NCBI GenBank assembly: GCA_000149265.1
Contig: CH003386.1
Location: 501,989-565,988 of the forward strand
Length of the DNA stretch: 64,000 nt
Source: Ciona savignyi
Lineage: Eukaryota; Chordata; Ascidiacea; Phlebobranchia; Cionidae
Direction: 5' to 3'
The translations under genes and the position numbers were made by a program. The notes beneath the pieces are model-generated. The model made no database searches, was not told the DNA's origin, and saw only the letters and a program-made list of their open reading frames with translations. Below are positions 53,185 through 64,000 of the stretch, one piece after another. The stretch's first letter is position 1. Every line of letters begins with the position of its first letter.

Positions 53185-54861
53185 TCACCTCGTAATTACC
53201 GCCATTTCAGTGTTGACCAACGACTTTTCCGGTCGCAGTGTAGCCACTTTAAAAACAATCATATCCAGGTTGCATCAGTTGACAAGTCGCGTTTTAGCGA
53301 TTTTTACCACTTTATTTAAAGGAAACACTGCTTAAGAACCGAGAATAACTGCTTGACGTCACATGTTGTGCCTAATTTACCGGAGAAATATATTTTATTT
53401 TTGTATCGGAACTTGCGGACGTTGTGGGCAAAGGAATTGTTTCTGTTTTGAAAACAAACCGCACGGCTTTTGCACCATTTCAGTTTTGTATCTAACCACA
53501 TGGCCTTATTTCCGTTGGAGTAATGTAATTTCCTGTATCTATGTTGAGTGTATGTGTTTTTTAAACAAGCATCGTAGCTTACTGTAGCAATGGTTTTATT
53601 AAAATCATGGGTCACTTGGAATCCGTTATCATGTTTGAAGCATTCGCTCATTTAATTCTACCCAATGGTTTAGGATGAACATACATGTTCGAATTATCAT
53701 CATGTTTTATTCGAGTGATGCTCGAAAGCCAAAAGGCAAAGCATTTTCCAAAGAGTATATAATGCAAAAACTGAGCACTGATGACGCGCAATATACTAGT
53801 CCTAAATTTTTTTTCCAATTTCTCTGTCCGACGATAACGGTGATAAATCCTCCAACACACTGATTTACATCACTAGTTGTTGCCAATAGCCGTGTGTACA
53901 TCCGTCAGTGTGGATTTTCACACCTTTTAGAATAGATATTATACATCAGTCGCAACATATTAAGATAGCCTACCAAACTCTCCATTTTTTCGTTTTATTC
54001 GACGCTTTTGCGGACAAATATCGATAGGCGTTGATATGGTGTATTAATACGCAAATAACCACGCGAGGCGTGGATAGCTTGTCATCAAGTGAGTCATTCC
54101 TACGACTTGATAGATGCTACAATTAAAACGCTCGGCATAATCAGGAATCGGTGCCAATTTTCCAGTCGATTTGACGCTGCAACTGCTTCAGCCTGGATTT
54201 AAAAGTGCAGGTTGCAGAGAGTATTGATTTAAAAAGGCCTCAATATAGCGACAGTGTCGCAGTTGAAACGTGGTCTGCCTTCATGTTGATTGCTTACAGG
54301 TGGAAAATTTAGATAGAAAATATTGTTATGCACATAGAGCAGACATTTTGGGAAGTGTATGTATTTATATCAGTCTAGGTCGTTTCCACCGAAATCAAGT
54401 CAGGAAAACGGAGTTAACTTTTGCCGGAAGTAACAACATGGCTTGAGTCAAGTAGCTTAACAATCAACCCTGACGTAGTTCCTCTATTCGCGTCTACGTG
54501 TGTTCAATTGTTATGTGTAAAAATGCTCGGGTGATAATATAGCTTTCGCGGTAAGCATATCACATTTAAAAAAAGTGAAATTTTGACGTTTTATTGACAC
54601 CTAAGCGAGATGTATAAAAATATAAACTTTAGTATCCGAGGAGCTCGGATGGAATGATGTGTTTATTAAGATTGATTTGCAAATGAATTGTTTCCGGAAA
54701 GTATATCAAAGTGTTTTCTATGCAGGTTTTATACGAAATCCTTTTTAGAAAAGAAAACGGACTAAACGTTGTAACTAATGTTTATGTGTTTTATACTCTT
54801 TATTTGTAGATATATATTAATATCTGTGTATTTGGTATTGAAGAGTATACAAACCTTAAAA
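53185..54861. other. Region between TCP11-like and FAM167
   Basis: Holds the TCP11-like 3' UTR and the FAM167 upstream region. Frames at minus 53316-53651 and on both strands of 53648-53901 have no recognisable motif. No SINE was seen. Confidence 0.4.
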
Positions 54862-57118
54862 ATGCTGGAGACTGAAAACCGCGTAACTAATTACGTTAAA
54901 GAAATAGACGAATGTGTCGTTAAACAGAGCGACGATTTGGACAAGGTTAAGGCACTGTCACGGAAACTAAAGTTGTCCACTCGACGACGTTCGGTGCTGC
55001 AATGGCGCAATGCATTGGAAGAAAAGCATTATTCGAGGTGGGCGAATTACGACAAAGGAATATAGTACGACACTCGTTATAGGTGCCGGAAAATACAATT
55101 TGAATCAGATAACTAATTAGTAGGAAGGCTTAATAAGTTCATAATTCCATTTGGATCTTTTCGGTTTTATACGTCCTATTAATTAGTTTTAGGAACAAAT
55201 AGTGCTATATTAACCCGAAGCCGTATTTTTTGGCATAAAAATAAAAAAATGAATATGTGTGATCATAGATTGACATTTTGATTTTGTGACTATAACTTAC
55301 AGGATGTCATTTACACATCGTGCAACGAGTATCTCCTTGTTTGCCAAGTGACCCATACACGTTCCGTGTTCTTTAATAATCTCAACTGCGCCTTGTGCAA
55401 GAATGGCTATCCCGCTAAAATACCGACTTTATTCTTATACTCGACAACGTTTAAGAAGAATTGTAGTTTCTGGTAAAATTATGCAATATGATTTAACTCG
55501 GGAAGCATAAATACGTTTTGTCGGAATATCCCGGTTACTGGTATAACTTATTTTGTTTTTTCGGTTGTTTTTTGGGAGTCCAGATTAATAGCATTTACAA
55601 CTATGAGCATTGAAGGGTCGTACCATCGAACGGTTCGCAATATTTACTTATTTTGAGACCCCAAGTATTTAATTAAATGAGTGACCAATAATAAGATGGA
55701 TTCGAAACCGGGCGAGGTTTAAAAATATGACCAAGAACCCTAAACGTTGGATTATTCTAAAAACAGTGACTCTAAAAGGCATTAATCAAAGTATCACAAC
55801 ATTTTTCATTGTGAGCTTATAAAAGATTCAATATTAAGAAATAAAATGTTTTCTTTTCTTATCTACTAGAAATCACTGTACAGATGACAACCTTAAAACG
55901 ATAACCGAGCAGTCGCCAACACATGATGCACAACTTAAATTTGTGACGTCACAAGTAAATTCAGTGCATGATGGGGAAAAGAGCAGCCCTGAGCAGGTTT
56001 TGCGCACAGAATGTTCGAATCAAGTTAAAACAATATGTCATGAAGAAATGTTAACCGGTAACTAATTTTAACCTACAAAAAGACGTATAAACCAAGGCAT
56101 AACAAAATTACTTTTCAACTACTATTACATATTATAGTGTTTGTTTAAAATTGTAAAACATTTAAATGTACGTTTATAAATTACACTTTCTACTTGTATA
56201 CGTTATTGAGAAATTGAATAAAGTATTATTTTTAGGATCCAGCAATCAAACAAAAGAAAACGACAGTCTAGAAGAGCGCTGTCGAAATATAACCGATTCT
56301 TTGTGCAAAATCCGACGGGATTTGGTAAAACCCATATATATTTATACTTTATTTGTTCTACATTTCTTTTATAAAGAGAAATAAACTTATTACACCTTTA
56401 TGATGGAGCAAAACTATATAATTAAAAATGAATTGTACACTGGTTATAAAATAAACATTTTGTTACTAAATATAAAAAAAATATACATTTTGTTACTAAA
56501 ATTAACACCAAACAAAGGGAATCTGCTTAAGTATTGTTCATGTTTCACTTCGGTCATATGTTATTTTCATGACTAAAACATTCGAATCACGCGTCAGCAA
56601 AGTTGCCAAAGAATTACGATTTTAGAAAGTTAGTCACGGCACTGTCATACTGACTGTATATTCATATACTCATGCTCATATATATGACTCTTATACGTTC
56701 AATTACAAATTATATATTAGTGTATGTATCTGTCGTAATACCAGCAAAATGTATGTACAATAAACTAATGTTGTATAGTAACCAAATTAAACGATCATAG
56801 ATGCTAATGCGAATGGAAGACCACACGATTTCGCGCAAACTTCTGGATATTCGAGAAAATATGAAACGAATACGAGTGAATCAAATGTGCGAAGAGCATG
56901 CCGCAATGTTGGAAGACTTTTCCTGGCAAATCGACGAAGAAGAAGATTTGGATTTAAAGTTTAAAGGTGTGGAATTTATGAATCCCCTTAGATTTAGTTA
57001 TTGTCGACTATATATAGTCGATGTGGATTTGTTGAAAAAACTTCAACCGTTATTATTGTTATCACTGCATGGTAACGTGCTGGGCTCAATTGTCAGTTAT
57101 TTCGAGGCCTTAGTATAG
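54862..57118 (+). CDS. FAM167A: FAM167 (DIORA) family protein, 256 aa
   Basis: Function is poorly known; human FAM167A is a disordered, coiled-coil autoimmunity-associated protein linked to noncanonical NF-kB signalling. Exons: 54862-55037, 55870-56057, 56236-56324 and 56801-57118, totalling 771 bases with all phases matching. Two conserved blocks are present. The first is DDLDKVKALSRKLKLSTRRR with LQWRNALEE, matching ALKALAQKLRLETRRPSY in human. The second is a coiled coil, LEERCRNITDSLCKIRRDL then MRMEDHTISRKLLDIRENMK and MCEEHAAMLEDFSWQIDE. It is closed by GVEFMNPLRFSYC, which aligns with the human C-terminus GVTKMNINSRRFSLC. The sequence then continues in frame for 37 residues (to LGSIVSYFEALV) that vertebrate relatives lack. 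The start is the first in-frame ATG after an open 5' stretch. The middle exon 2 is polar and unconserved. Confidence 0.9.
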
Positions 57119-57746
57119 CTGGCACGATATATTACAATGTGTACAGCAAGTAGGTGCTTTGTGGCCTACATTGGTCAAAACGATATGGCTTTCATATAAA
57201 TTTGGACCGGTAACCGGCGTCCGATACACACCACAAACGCCAATAGCTGCTTTTTAAACGGCCATCTGAGTCCACTAAAAGCAAAAACAACCATGGATAC
57301 TTAGGATAGCACTAATCATCGATTATACCTGACATATCCATATATACTATACACCTATATAATTCTATCTATTGCGGCATGTCACCACACACTCTGTAGT
57401 CTTCCGATTCCCCTTATTTACCGACTTTTTCCCACGACTTGGTATAAACATGAGTATCCTGGTATTACCCGTGAGAAGGGTGATATCCGGCAAGTACCTG
57501 TGACATTGCGGTGTGTTCTCAACTTCCTGGCTGACTTATAACTGTATAACAAAAGCCCGAGGAGCAGAACAGTAAACAAACTAAAAGCTGCCACTTTTCG
57601 CGTTGATTCTGCTTAATTTAAATTAATGACTCTTTCCTGTACATATGTATACGCCCCAATTATCGACCCCAGGATCCCCTTATTACCTACACACCCGTTT
57701 GTCAGTAAGATGAGGAAACAAGTCGATCACATATCTATCTATTCAG

Positions 57747-57970
57747 CTACTTAATAAATAAAAAATCGAACCAAATTCCGAACCGTGAATAAAAGCTATT
57801 CCGTTCTACAGTGAGCGACCTCTCCAGTGCCTTGGTGCGAAAACCCGATTCGCTTCTCTGGGGATCTTCTCCATTACGCCACATCGGCATTAGTAAAAGG
57901 AGCATGGAATTTCGGAGGTTCTCGGTCATTTGACAAGAATCTACAGCTGTAATTCCAGCAACTATATTTG
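57747..57970 (-). CDS. Possible terminal exon of an unrecognised gene
   Basis: On the minus strand, ACACAATACAAATATAG is followed by an open frame of about 74 codons to a stop at 57747-57749 (AGITAVDSCQMTENLRNS, then MWRNGEDPQRSESGFRTKAL). A matching upstream exon was not found. The stretch could equally be part of an unlisted repeat. Low confidence. Confidence 0.18.
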
Positions 57971-58949
57971 TATTGTGTTTTAATAAAATAAATGATTTCT
58001 CGAAGTTTTTTAAATTCGTATTCCTGTATTTAATTCGATTTAAACACGAATTTAGGGCAATAAAATCCGAACAAAGTAGTGCACCGGGATTACATTTCAC
58101 TATCTGCTGACAGCAAGTCACATTTTACACAGATTAGCATTGGGCTCGCGGGACTGTCAGCCAACTTATAGATTTTCAAAACTAACAAGATATCTATATA
58201 TCGGTCACGGATCAATACGAATCGTTTGCTGCTGGGTTTGAAGTAAGAGTAAGGCGAGGCCAGCTGGATGTTTTATTGATGAATCGTCCATTATAACTCA
58301 CAACTAAAGTGGCCGGAAGGATATGATATATATTTTAAAGCCTGAAGTGGGAATGGGTAAGTAGAGAAGTTGAAAGAGGCTTCTTCTGTATGGTAACCAA
58401 AGATGTTTGGGTGCGCTATTCAAAACAGTCGTTACTTTAGTTGACGATGCCTGTTGGCAAACACTCATCGAGATCAAAAAGTAGAAAAAAACCTTAGGTG
58501 AATATCATTTTGAACAAGGGCGGATTAAAGTACAAAAACAGACAAAGTAACTATTAAGAAACCCTTTTTAGTAAGAGAGAAATCCACAGTTTAGGAAGTA
58601 AATTGAAACGACACAAAAAAAGTTTAAATAATAGAATGCTATATTGTAATTATGAGTTAAAAGTAAAGTCAGAATAAAAGACAAAGCAGTGTGACATATG
58701 TCTGAGACTGCAGCCCAATAAAATATTTTTTGTGTGAACATAACAATTAAGAGAAAACGGTTTAAATATACAACAAACAAAAAATTGTAATAACTTTAAG
58801 AAAATACAGCAGTCGCTGTAGGTATTTTTATATCCATTATGTGCATGTGGTGGTAAATAATAATTTGTACTTGTCGTAAAAAAAAGGACAGTTCTACCAG
58901 GATATAAATGCTATTTTTGGGGATTGGAAACGATGACTTATGGGAATAC

Positions 58950-59030
58950 TTGGTCCGTTCTGTCTGTTCGTCAAATGGTTGTAGGATCGAAACCGGGCGC
59001 TTCCTAATTGGTTGTGCCCTTGGCCAAAAA
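58950..59030 (+). repeat. SINE family-1 head fragment
   Basis: GTCTGTTCGTCAAATGGTTG, TAGGATCGAAACCGGGCGC and TTGGTTGTGCCCTTGG match the head-to-body junction of the SINE (B-box region, then GGTTGTGTCCTTGG), after which similarity stops. Confidence 0.5.
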
Positions 59031-60806
59031 ATAAAACATTATATTCATTAATAACTGCTATTCATGTTAAGAATGTTTTATAAAGCTCCAGTTTGTTCAA
59101 AAACTGTCTATGTGAGTCACTTCCGATTGCAATGTGTTTGCTATTGTATGTGCCAGGCCATAACTACGTCCTCATTAAATTTTAATTTATCGGCGCAAAC
59201 TTGTTACTGCTGTCATATAAAGTAATACTATCTACCATTGTAACTTTCTGCTTGGTAAAGAAGATTTATCGATGTCGACTCGTTTAGTTTACCATTTTTA
59301 AAAACTCTTTTAAAGATACTTCTATTCTTACAAAAATTATAACGCAGCTATACTACTTAATAGGGCGCAATTAAAAAGGGGAATAAAGTTAACGGGTTGG
59401 AATTAACAAAAGTCGTTAACACACACAACTCAATAAAAAGGAGACAATTTCATATATTATAAACATAATTTAAATGAGTGCCTTTTTTCCATTAACCAAC
59501 CTCTAAATTGATCCAAGTGTGTGTAGAATAATATTGTGTAAAATATAACTAAATAAATTAAACTATTGTTGTATTTACATTTGACATTGTTTAAATTTAT
59601 AAGATTAAGACGACGGTATAACAGCATTTTTTTGCATTTTACATAATCGTTTTCGTATAATTTTTCTAATTTTTGGCGTAATTAATCACTTTTTTCATTC
59701 ATTAGTGACAAAGGAATCAATAGGTAAATCGGAAAATTGTAAATATAATGCAACGCGAATAACTTATCGAGTTTACTGCATCAATTATTCAACTGTTACC
59801 GGGTTTAAATATGCGGTCAGCAATGGTTAATTCACTAATAACAGAAAAAAATCTTAAATCGTGTATATATGATGGGGTTTACGGGGTGCGATGCACAACT
59901 GTGTCATAGTGGTCTTTGTATGAAAGATGGTTGAATCGCACCTTCAGCAATTTAAATGGTGTTAAGAGTATAATAAAGTTTATAAATTCTGCCAATGTCT
60001 TCTTATATTGTCTAGGTCTAGTCAAAATAAAGTAGACACGTAATTATTTATCAAAATGTATCGGTAAATTTTCAACGATTTCATACTAACATTTAATTTA
60101 CGGTTGGAAGCATAACGCATTTAGCTCTGAGAAACGTAGGTTATGACTTGAGCAACAAAGGTCATATTTTACCGAGATTTAAACGAAATCGCTCATTGTA
60201 AGGAAGATACTTTATTTGTTTATACACCTCGCCACTTTTTCATTCTAGCACTTGAAATGAAAAGAGTTATGAATTATGTATTAGATTTTCTCTGCACTTA
60301 CGATTAACTTTCCCCCCAGGATAAATATATCGCTTATTTAAAAGCTTGACAGAAAACACTTGAAAAAAAAGTAAGACTGGTGCACATAATGAATCTATAT
60401 TTATGTATGTTACTTTTTATCGATGCATAATTTTTAATTCAGTCGAATCATTACACAAAGGGCTTCTTAATAAACGGTTAGTTTTCAGAATACCACTTGA
60501 ATCCCAATAAGTGGCGTTGGTTCAGTTCCGAGAATTGGTTTTACTTGTCTATGACGTTTTTGACTCTATAAGCAGACATTGCGTAGCAGTACAGAAAGAA
60601 AGGTGTATTGATTGCCGTTGGTGGTGACTCGGTGACAGACTAGATCTTGTCGGCCATTCGAAGTGGGTTCAATCGGAGGTAACCTAATTGTAACCTTATC
60701 CCGAATGGCTATTGTTTGACAGTTTTATTCGAAGTTACAGTCTGCTTATTCACAGTGAAACTTACTTAGTGCGTGTAAGATTTGTTAATGACGTGTTTAT
60801 TACAAG

Positions 60807-63398
60807 ATGACTTTATCTGGATCAACGCTAGCTGGATATTATCCAATAACCACCAGGTAAATAACAAACAAAAATGGTTTATTGATATATGTATACATAA
60901 ACCACCGAAGTTTAAAATGCATTAGATGTACAGGTACGGGCTATCTAACTGTTATAGAAATGTAAAACATTGTTAACACATTATCCTAGTTTGAGATGTT
61001 ATCTACAGCCTAAAGGTTATATGGCGCAATAAATTTTACGCGTTTAACTACATTTTAACTACAGCTGGACAATACTACAGAACGAAACGATTGATTGCAT
61101 ACCGCCACCTACTTCCCATTTTTATTACGAAGGAATTCCAGCTTATGTGTTCCTACCGTTTCATCTGTTTTTGTGCACTTCATTAACTGTTTTCAGGTCA
61201 GTGTAGTATATATTGAAATTACACGGTATTTTATAGATAGCTTTTGGCGTTTGTTTCGCTACTTTTATCAAAGTTTTGCATACAATAAGCAATATTAAAC
61301 GTGGCCACGTAATATTCTCAAGTGAATTGTTGGCACGCTATATAAACCTTGTCTTGTCTATATTGTTTTGAACCGCGTTTTTTAATAGTTCGTTGGTTTC
61401 TATGGAAATTAGAAAAATAGACTTTAAATAACTATGGGTTTCTTTTTCCGTTTTATATATGGTAAATTTAACAATGCTGCTTTATGCGGCCAAATTTAAG
61501 CTTTTATATCAGCCAAGCAATCAATATTAATCTTTTATATCAGCTCAATCCCGAAGTGTTTTTCCCGGCTAGACCCTGGTTTGTGTGGCAGAGTAACATA
61601 AAATCTAAGTGATATTGCAAACGAATGTTTATCACAGCCTAGTTTATCACAGTGCCGAAATCGAGTCCTTCTTTGGTAAATGACGTGTTAAGAGTGTTTT
61701 GTTTGTCTTGTGAGTAGGATCCCGAAACGCAATGAGGAAATGCGAGTTAAATGTCATTCTAGCTAGTAAATCTCAAAATGTGTGTTCGTTAAACATTTCC
61801 CCCTGCCAGAATCTCTAAACCTAGTTAATTCCATGGTCCATGCATCATCGAAATTTGTAGCAGTATCTGACAGCCGATAATCGATATACATGTGTTTACT
61901 GCGGTGTTTTCTCTAATTTTCTGGGTTATCGATGCTAATAAGATTTGGAAAGATTGTAAACAAATATATAATGATTAGCATTTTAAGCTAACATCGCTCG
62001 CGCAATGCACAAATCTACTTATTATCACTTCAACAAGGAATGTTATGCCAAGAAGCTTCTTGGTGTAAATACTGCATTGGCCAAATCTGATAAGGGGCAT
62101 TATGCATTTAAAGTACAAATAAAATAATGGCCAACTATATTAGGGTAAACCGGCCATCCAGACTGTCAAGCCATATTTATTGTGTGTTTTTTGTGGCGCA
62201 GCGCAGGATACCAACAACTCCTCTGGTGTTTTGTTCTTGCAGTAACGATAGTATTTTTTGATATTTGCAAAAGGACAAGCTTACGAAAAATAGAGTAGCA
62301 ATCGGCTGTATATTTTTTCGGAGCCCGTTCAGAATATGTAAACATGTGATCCTTTTTTTATATTACGGCATTTTAAAGTATTTGTAACAAAAATCATTCA
62401 AAATTTTCTTTTTTTACCAATTTCATCAGTTTTCTTGCTCATGGATAGATGTCAATATTTTCGCCCAATTTTAATAACGCCCCGTAGCCGCCTCGATGCT
62501 TCGTGCAAAAATCTTAATCACAACACACTGCAATAAGTATATGCAAGTGGTAATATGTGTTTTATCCGTATATGATAACGACACTTCTCTGACACACCGG
62601 TATATATAGCTTTCTCTGACACACCGGCGTATATATCTTATGTCATTTCAGGAGTCATTTGCAACGCCGAGTGGTGAACATCCACATACTGAACGTGGTG
62701 GTTGCAAACACCGTCGCGTGCCTGTGGAGATGCGTGCAATACTCGGTGGATTTCGAACTTAGAAATCATTCACATGAGGAATTGCAAACCTGGGGACCCG
62801 TTCTAGATGGGTGGTGGCTTTTTTCCATTTCAATGTCAATGACGTTGCTTTTAGGTAAGATCGGAAAAGGTTACTCGCGTATTTCATTTTTAATCCATTT
62901 ATCACTACATAAGTATTTTACGTGGTCGATAACTGTACATATATAGACAAAAACAAAGCTATAGCAAAGACCGTGGTCGTTCCTATTGGTTTGAAGCTGT
63001 AAGACTCAGTAAAATAGAAATGACCACATAGGATTTTGGTTCACGTTGTACTTTCCACCACGCCATCGATCATAAGTAACTTATATTTAAAATATACTGT
63101 TAAAATTTGCAAAATCACGCGATGCGGATAACACAACGTAGTTGAAACACACACATCCCTATCTGTTCCATTGTTTAATATATTGTCTAAGAGTTTTGAC
63201 CACAAATATTTTTGCGAATTTAATGCCAGGAAACTGTAATATTGCCTCGATTTATTTGCAGGATCAATGGGCGCAATTGTTCTTGCTATTATGGCAATGC
63301 GGAACACGGTGTTCCACGTACACAGGACTGTGGCTGGTTTCGGCGTCTACCAGCAACGTGACGAAGACAGTCTAGCTGTCCAGCAATCAAACAAGTAA
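60807..63398 (+). CDS. Unrecognised multi-pass membrane protein, 173 aa
   Basis: Exons: 60807-60856, 61065-61196, 62652-62854 and 63262-63398, totalling 522 bases with all phases matching (2, 2, 1) and clean GT/AG sites. I do not recognise the product. It begins MTLSGSTLAGYYPITTRW, has an N-glycosylation site (NET) and a Cys before the first hydrophobic segment (IPAYVFLPFHLFLCTSLTVF), a short basic loop (RSHLQRR), a second segment (VNIHILNVVVANTVACLW), a loop with NHS and a Trp-rich entry (DGWWLFSISMSMTLLL), and a third segment (GSMGAIVLAIMAM). A polar tail VYQQRDEDSLAVQQSNK follows. Three membrane segments with a short basic loop between 1 and 2 resemble the first half of a rhodopsin-like receptor, but no DRY or NPxxY motif is present. 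AATAAA is at 63534. Confidence 0.75.
62585..62637. repeat. Two-copy tandem repeat next to a splice acceptor
   Basis: CTTTCTCTGACACACCGG with GTATATAT occurs twice (about 62585 and 62611), ending 14 bases before the acceptor of the third exon of the membrane-protein gene. Confidence 0.8.
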
Positions 63399-63533
63399 AA
63401 ATATTTTGGACTAATTATTAAACATTCAACCATCAAGACTCCTAGGCCAGTATTAGAACGTTAAAGAATGAAAACAAAAATCCAATCATGCGTTGGCATT
63501 CTCGCTTTTACATAGACCTTTCCTTCAATCGTA

Positions 63534-63539
63534 AATAAA
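63534..63539 (+). terminator. Poly(A) signal of the membrane-protein gene
   Basis: AATAAA 136 bases after the stop on the coding strand. Confidence 0.6.
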
Positions 63540-64000
63540 GATGGCATAATAAAGAAACATGTTGTACGTTAACTATAGTTTATAAGCATGGTGTTTTTAT
63601 TCATTATATTTAGTAAAAATAAATAAATATTACTTTAGACCAGTCACTGCGTCTTTACTGTTTTTGCTCGGATGTCTTTGACCGCAGCCTATGTTTATTT
63701 TCAAAATTACTTTTGTTTACTTTAAATGATTGCAGAATTAAACAATGGAGTTCGAAGAATCCCACGAAATTAGCCCTGGGACTGATTCTAATCAATTGGT
63801 TTGTGGCGTTCAGTTTTCTCACCACGAGCTTATTGCTTCCCGATTGTTTGCACAAGTGCATTTGTCACTATGGATTTCTTTTAAAAAATGAACAGTTTGG
63901 CTGTAACATAATAATCAATTCAAGTAAGTCCAAAATGTTGTGTTATGTACGTGTAATACACCGCAATTGCTTTGGTAACCAACAGTGGGCAAGTAATATT
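63540..64000. other. Right-edge intergenic DNA with SINE piece
   Basis: AT-rich, no supported gene. From about 63945 the sequence GTAATACACCGCAATTGCTT TGGTAACC then GTGGGC resembles the middle of the family-1 SINE (plus orientation), cut by the window end. Confidence 0.45.

Larger units (their letters stand above)
57119..60806. other. Long intergenic region
   Basis: About 3.7 kb of AT-rich DNA. A partial SINE-like tail (57410-57475) and a SINE head fragment (58950-59030) are present. An open frame on minus 57747-58121 (124 codons, no ATG start) has a good acceptor at about 57971 and could be a last exon, but no product is recognised. Nothing else is supported. Confidence 0.4.

Noticed and set aside
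53316-53651. Minus-strand 111-codon frame after TCP11-like
   Set aside because: Composition is arbitrary, there is no family signature and no splice or poly(A) context.
1-64000. Old viral or LTR-type elements, Polintons, toxin genes
   Set aside because: No reverse transcriptase, integrase, capsid or envelope-like frame and no long terminal repeats were recognised in the window.

Overview
The window reads as nuclear DNA of a compact, AT-rich chordate genome, most likely an ascidian of the Ciona type. The evidence is the gene content (animal and chordate families FAM167, AAGAB, EIPR1, TCP11-like, TEX45/SAXO5-like, MOGAT/DGAT2), small exons with introns of about 50-1500 bp, short intergenic distances, and many copies of a tRNA-derived SINE ending in ATCCT repeats. 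No bacterial features, rRNA genes, CRISPR arrays, proviruses or Polintons were seen. The species call is inference.

Layout. 1-3.7 kb, minus strand: the 5' part of an alpha-L-fucosidase gene, with a small NTF2-like gene of unknown role 183 bp upstream of it. 4-5.2 kb: a SINE pile-up. 6.4-8.5 kb, plus: a complete acylglycerol acyltransferase gene. 9-20.1 kb, minus: a mosaic secreted serine protease with three CCP/sushi modules, a linker, a P-type trefoil and a trypsin domain. 22-26.1 kb, minus: a complete 10-exon adenosine deaminase. 28.6-33.8 kb, minus: a complete mitochondrial crotonase-family gene. 35.6-38.3 kb, minus: a complete axonemal SAXO5/TEX45-like gene. 39.5-40.7 kb, plus: an intronless EIPR1 WD-repeat gene. 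41.1-43.8 kb, plus: AAGAB. 45.6-53.2 kb, plus: a TCP11-like gene. 54.9-57.1 kb, plus: FAM167. 60.8-63.4 kb, plus: an unrecognised 173-residue membrane protein. The rest is introns, intergenic DNA, SINE fragments and simple repeats.

Splice models were built by hand from GT/AG sites, phase matching and family homology. For ADA, the crotonase, SAXO5-like, AAGAB, FAM167, the acyltransferase, the NTF2-like gene and the membrane protein, the summed exon lengths are exact multiples of three. Two genes do not close: TCP11-like is off by one base between exons 7 and 8, and the protease lacks a link between its signal-peptide exon and the next exon.

Functional links are loose. EIPR1 and AAGAB both act in membrane trafficking (EARP/GARP tethering and AP-complex assembly) and are adjacent on the same strand. 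SAXO5-like and TCP11-like both belong to families known from sperm and axonemes. The other genes are unrelated neighbours. The most notable points are unusual key residues in the protease (Asn at position 189, VYCG N-terminus) and in ADA (TDNP for TDDP), and a minisatellite whose last unit forms an AAGAB splice acceptor.
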